A stretch of 5,650 nucleotides of DNA. Origin: Pseudomonadota bacterium (GTDB lineage: Bacteria; SAR324; XYD2-FULL-50-16; JAHJRI01). Numbering within the stretch: the first letter of the stretch is position 1; the number at the start of each line of letters is the position of its first letter. The stretch covers positions 1-5,650 of the forward strand of contig JAKSDL010000256.1 in the NCBI GenBank assembly GCA_022360105.1. The letters run 5' to 3'. The translations under genes were made by a program, and so were the position numbers. Positions 5,029 to 5,650 of the stretch are shown piece by piece. The notes under the pieces are model-generated. The model made no database searches. It was not told the origin of the DNA and saw only the letters and a program-made list of their open reading frames with translations.

Positions 5029-5487
5029 ATGGACAGCGAGTTACTTCTGGACGCTAAAACTGCATTGGTAAAAGAAAACTATGATGAAGCCGTCACTTTG
5101 CTAGATAAGGTGCTGGCTGAGGAGCCAGAAAACCAAGTCGCCTTGTTCAGCAGGGGCACAGCTAAATTCAGAAATGGCGATTTTGAAGGATCAATTAAGG
5201 ACTTTGATGCCTATATCGCTCTTAATCCTTCCAATGAGAAGGTGATATGCAGCCGTGGCAATGCGTATTTTTTATTAAAGAACAACGACAAAGCCATGGA
5301 AGATTATAATCGATCCCTTGAGATCAATCCTCAATATCCTACAGCCTATTTCAGTAGAAGCGAGCTATTCAGGTCTCTGAACGAAATTGAACAGGCTGAG
5401 GATGATTGGGCTATTGGCGAGCGTTTACAGAGACAGATTTCCCAGGCATATTTTGAAACCCAGGGAATCATGTATCAAAATTTTTAA
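5029..5487 (+). CDS. Small tetratricopeptide-repeat (TPR) protein
   Basis: The 152-residue protein is almost entirely four TPR units, at about residues 2-35, 36-69, 70-103 and 104-136, followed by a 16-residue tail ending in aromatic residues (MYQNF). The usual small and large positions are present in each 34-residue unit: YDEAVTLLDKVLAEEP, FEGSIKDFDAYIALNP and NDKAMEDYNRSLEINP. The first helix of units 2-4 carries a repeated SRG/SRS at residues 41, 75 and 109. There is no signal peptide or membrane segment, so it is probably cytoplasmic. TPRs form a concave superhelix that binds peptides or partner proteins, so this is likely an adaptor with no catalysis of its own; its partner cannot be told from context. 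The gene is divergent from hemH and has a strong ribosome binding site. Confidence 0.9.
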   Translation: MDSELLLDAKTALVKENYDEAVTLLDKVLAEEPENQVALFSRGTAKFRNGDFEGSIKDFDAYIALNPSNEKVICSRGNAYFLLKNNDKAMEDYNRSLEINPQYPTAYFSRSELFRSLNEIEQAEDDWAIGERLQRQISQAYFETQGIMYQNF

Positions 5488-5495
5488 TTGTCAGT

Positions 5496-5568
5496 GCGGA
5501 TGGTTTCCTACTAACAATGTTAAGATCCACATATCCATCCGCTAAAACCAAAGGGTGATTGAAACCAT
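5496..5568 (+). repeat. Two overlapping, mutually exclusive inverted repeats after the TPR gene
   Basis: GCGGATGG (5496-5503) pairs perfectly with CCATCCGC (5535-5542), and ATGGTTTC (5500-5507) pairs perfectly with GAAACCAT (5561-5568). The two left arms share ATGG at 5500-5503, so only one stem can form at a time. Loops are 31 and 53 bases. Neither stem is followed by a T-run, so this is not an ordinary terminator. The right arm of the second stem covers the first two bases of the ATG at 5567. Confidence 0.4.
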
Positions 5569-5650
5569 GGTAGTTCCAAAAATAAAAAGTCAAAGACAGA
5601 TCCTGCGTGAATCTCATCCACACAGGACTCACCATTCATCAATTCGTTGA
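5567..5650 (+). CDS. Possible 27-codon basic small ORF
   Basis: An ATG at 5567 opens a frame of 27 codons that stops with TGA exactly at the last base of the window. GGTGAT (5554-5559) lies 7 bases before the ATG and matches the 16S-complementary sequence. The peptide starts MVVPKIKSQRQILRES and is rich in Lys, Arg and His, with no hydrophobic segment. I recognise no family. It could be a leader peptide, a small basic protein, the decayed start of a longer gene, or a chance frame. An imperfect hairpin, TCCTGCGTG (5601-5609) with CACACAGGA (5619-5627), lies inside it. Confidence 0.3.
   Translation: MVVPKIKSQRQILRESHPHRTHHSSIR

Overview
The window looks like chromosomal DNA from a Gram-negative bacterium with moderately AT-rich, tightly written genes and unusually roomy AT-rich intergenic regions. 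The best lineage clue is the ferrochelatase. It carries a block of five cysteines inside the chain and none near its C-terminus, the arrangement known from Myxococcus-type enzymes. Together with a stand-alone acylphosphatase and small TPR and response-regulator genes, this fits a deltaproteobacterium in the broad sense (Myxococcota, Desulfobacterota, Bdellovibrionota or SAR324-like). That placement is inference and no species can be named. I see no mobile element, CRISPR array, tRNA or rRNA.

Layout from left to right. Bases 1-63 hold the first 21 codons of a minus-strand gene that starts like a response-regulator receiver domain. Bases 64-578 are non-coding and contain candidate promoters for that gene, small inverted repeats and an interleaved pair of inverted repeats just downstream of aroB. 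Bases 579-1992 (minus) hold a two-gene unit, acylphosphatase followed by 3-dehydroquinate synthase (aroB, shikimate pathway), separated by only 19 bases. Bases 1993-2502 are a 510-base divergent intergenic region with a candidate acyP promoter and several AT-rich dyads. Bases 2503-3762 (plus) encode a 419-residue protein that I do not recognise. It converges on hemH (3759-4853, minus; last step of protohaem synthesis), and the two stop codons share one palindromic CTAG. After a 175-base divergent spacer comes a 152-residue protein built almost wholly of four TPR repeats (5029-5487, plus). The last 163 bases hold competing inverted repeats and a possible 27-codon basic ORF ending at the last base of the window.

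The genes do not form one obvious pathway. AroB and HemH are separate housekeeping biosynthetic enzymes, acylphosphatase is a small metabolic hydrolase, and the unknown and TPR proteins have no assignable role from context. I did not find a clear new multi-gene system. The points most worth a second look are the unknown 419-residue protein, the dyad-rich control region at 2059-2255, the interleaved repeats at 475-547, and the mutually exclusive stems over a start codon at 5496-5568.
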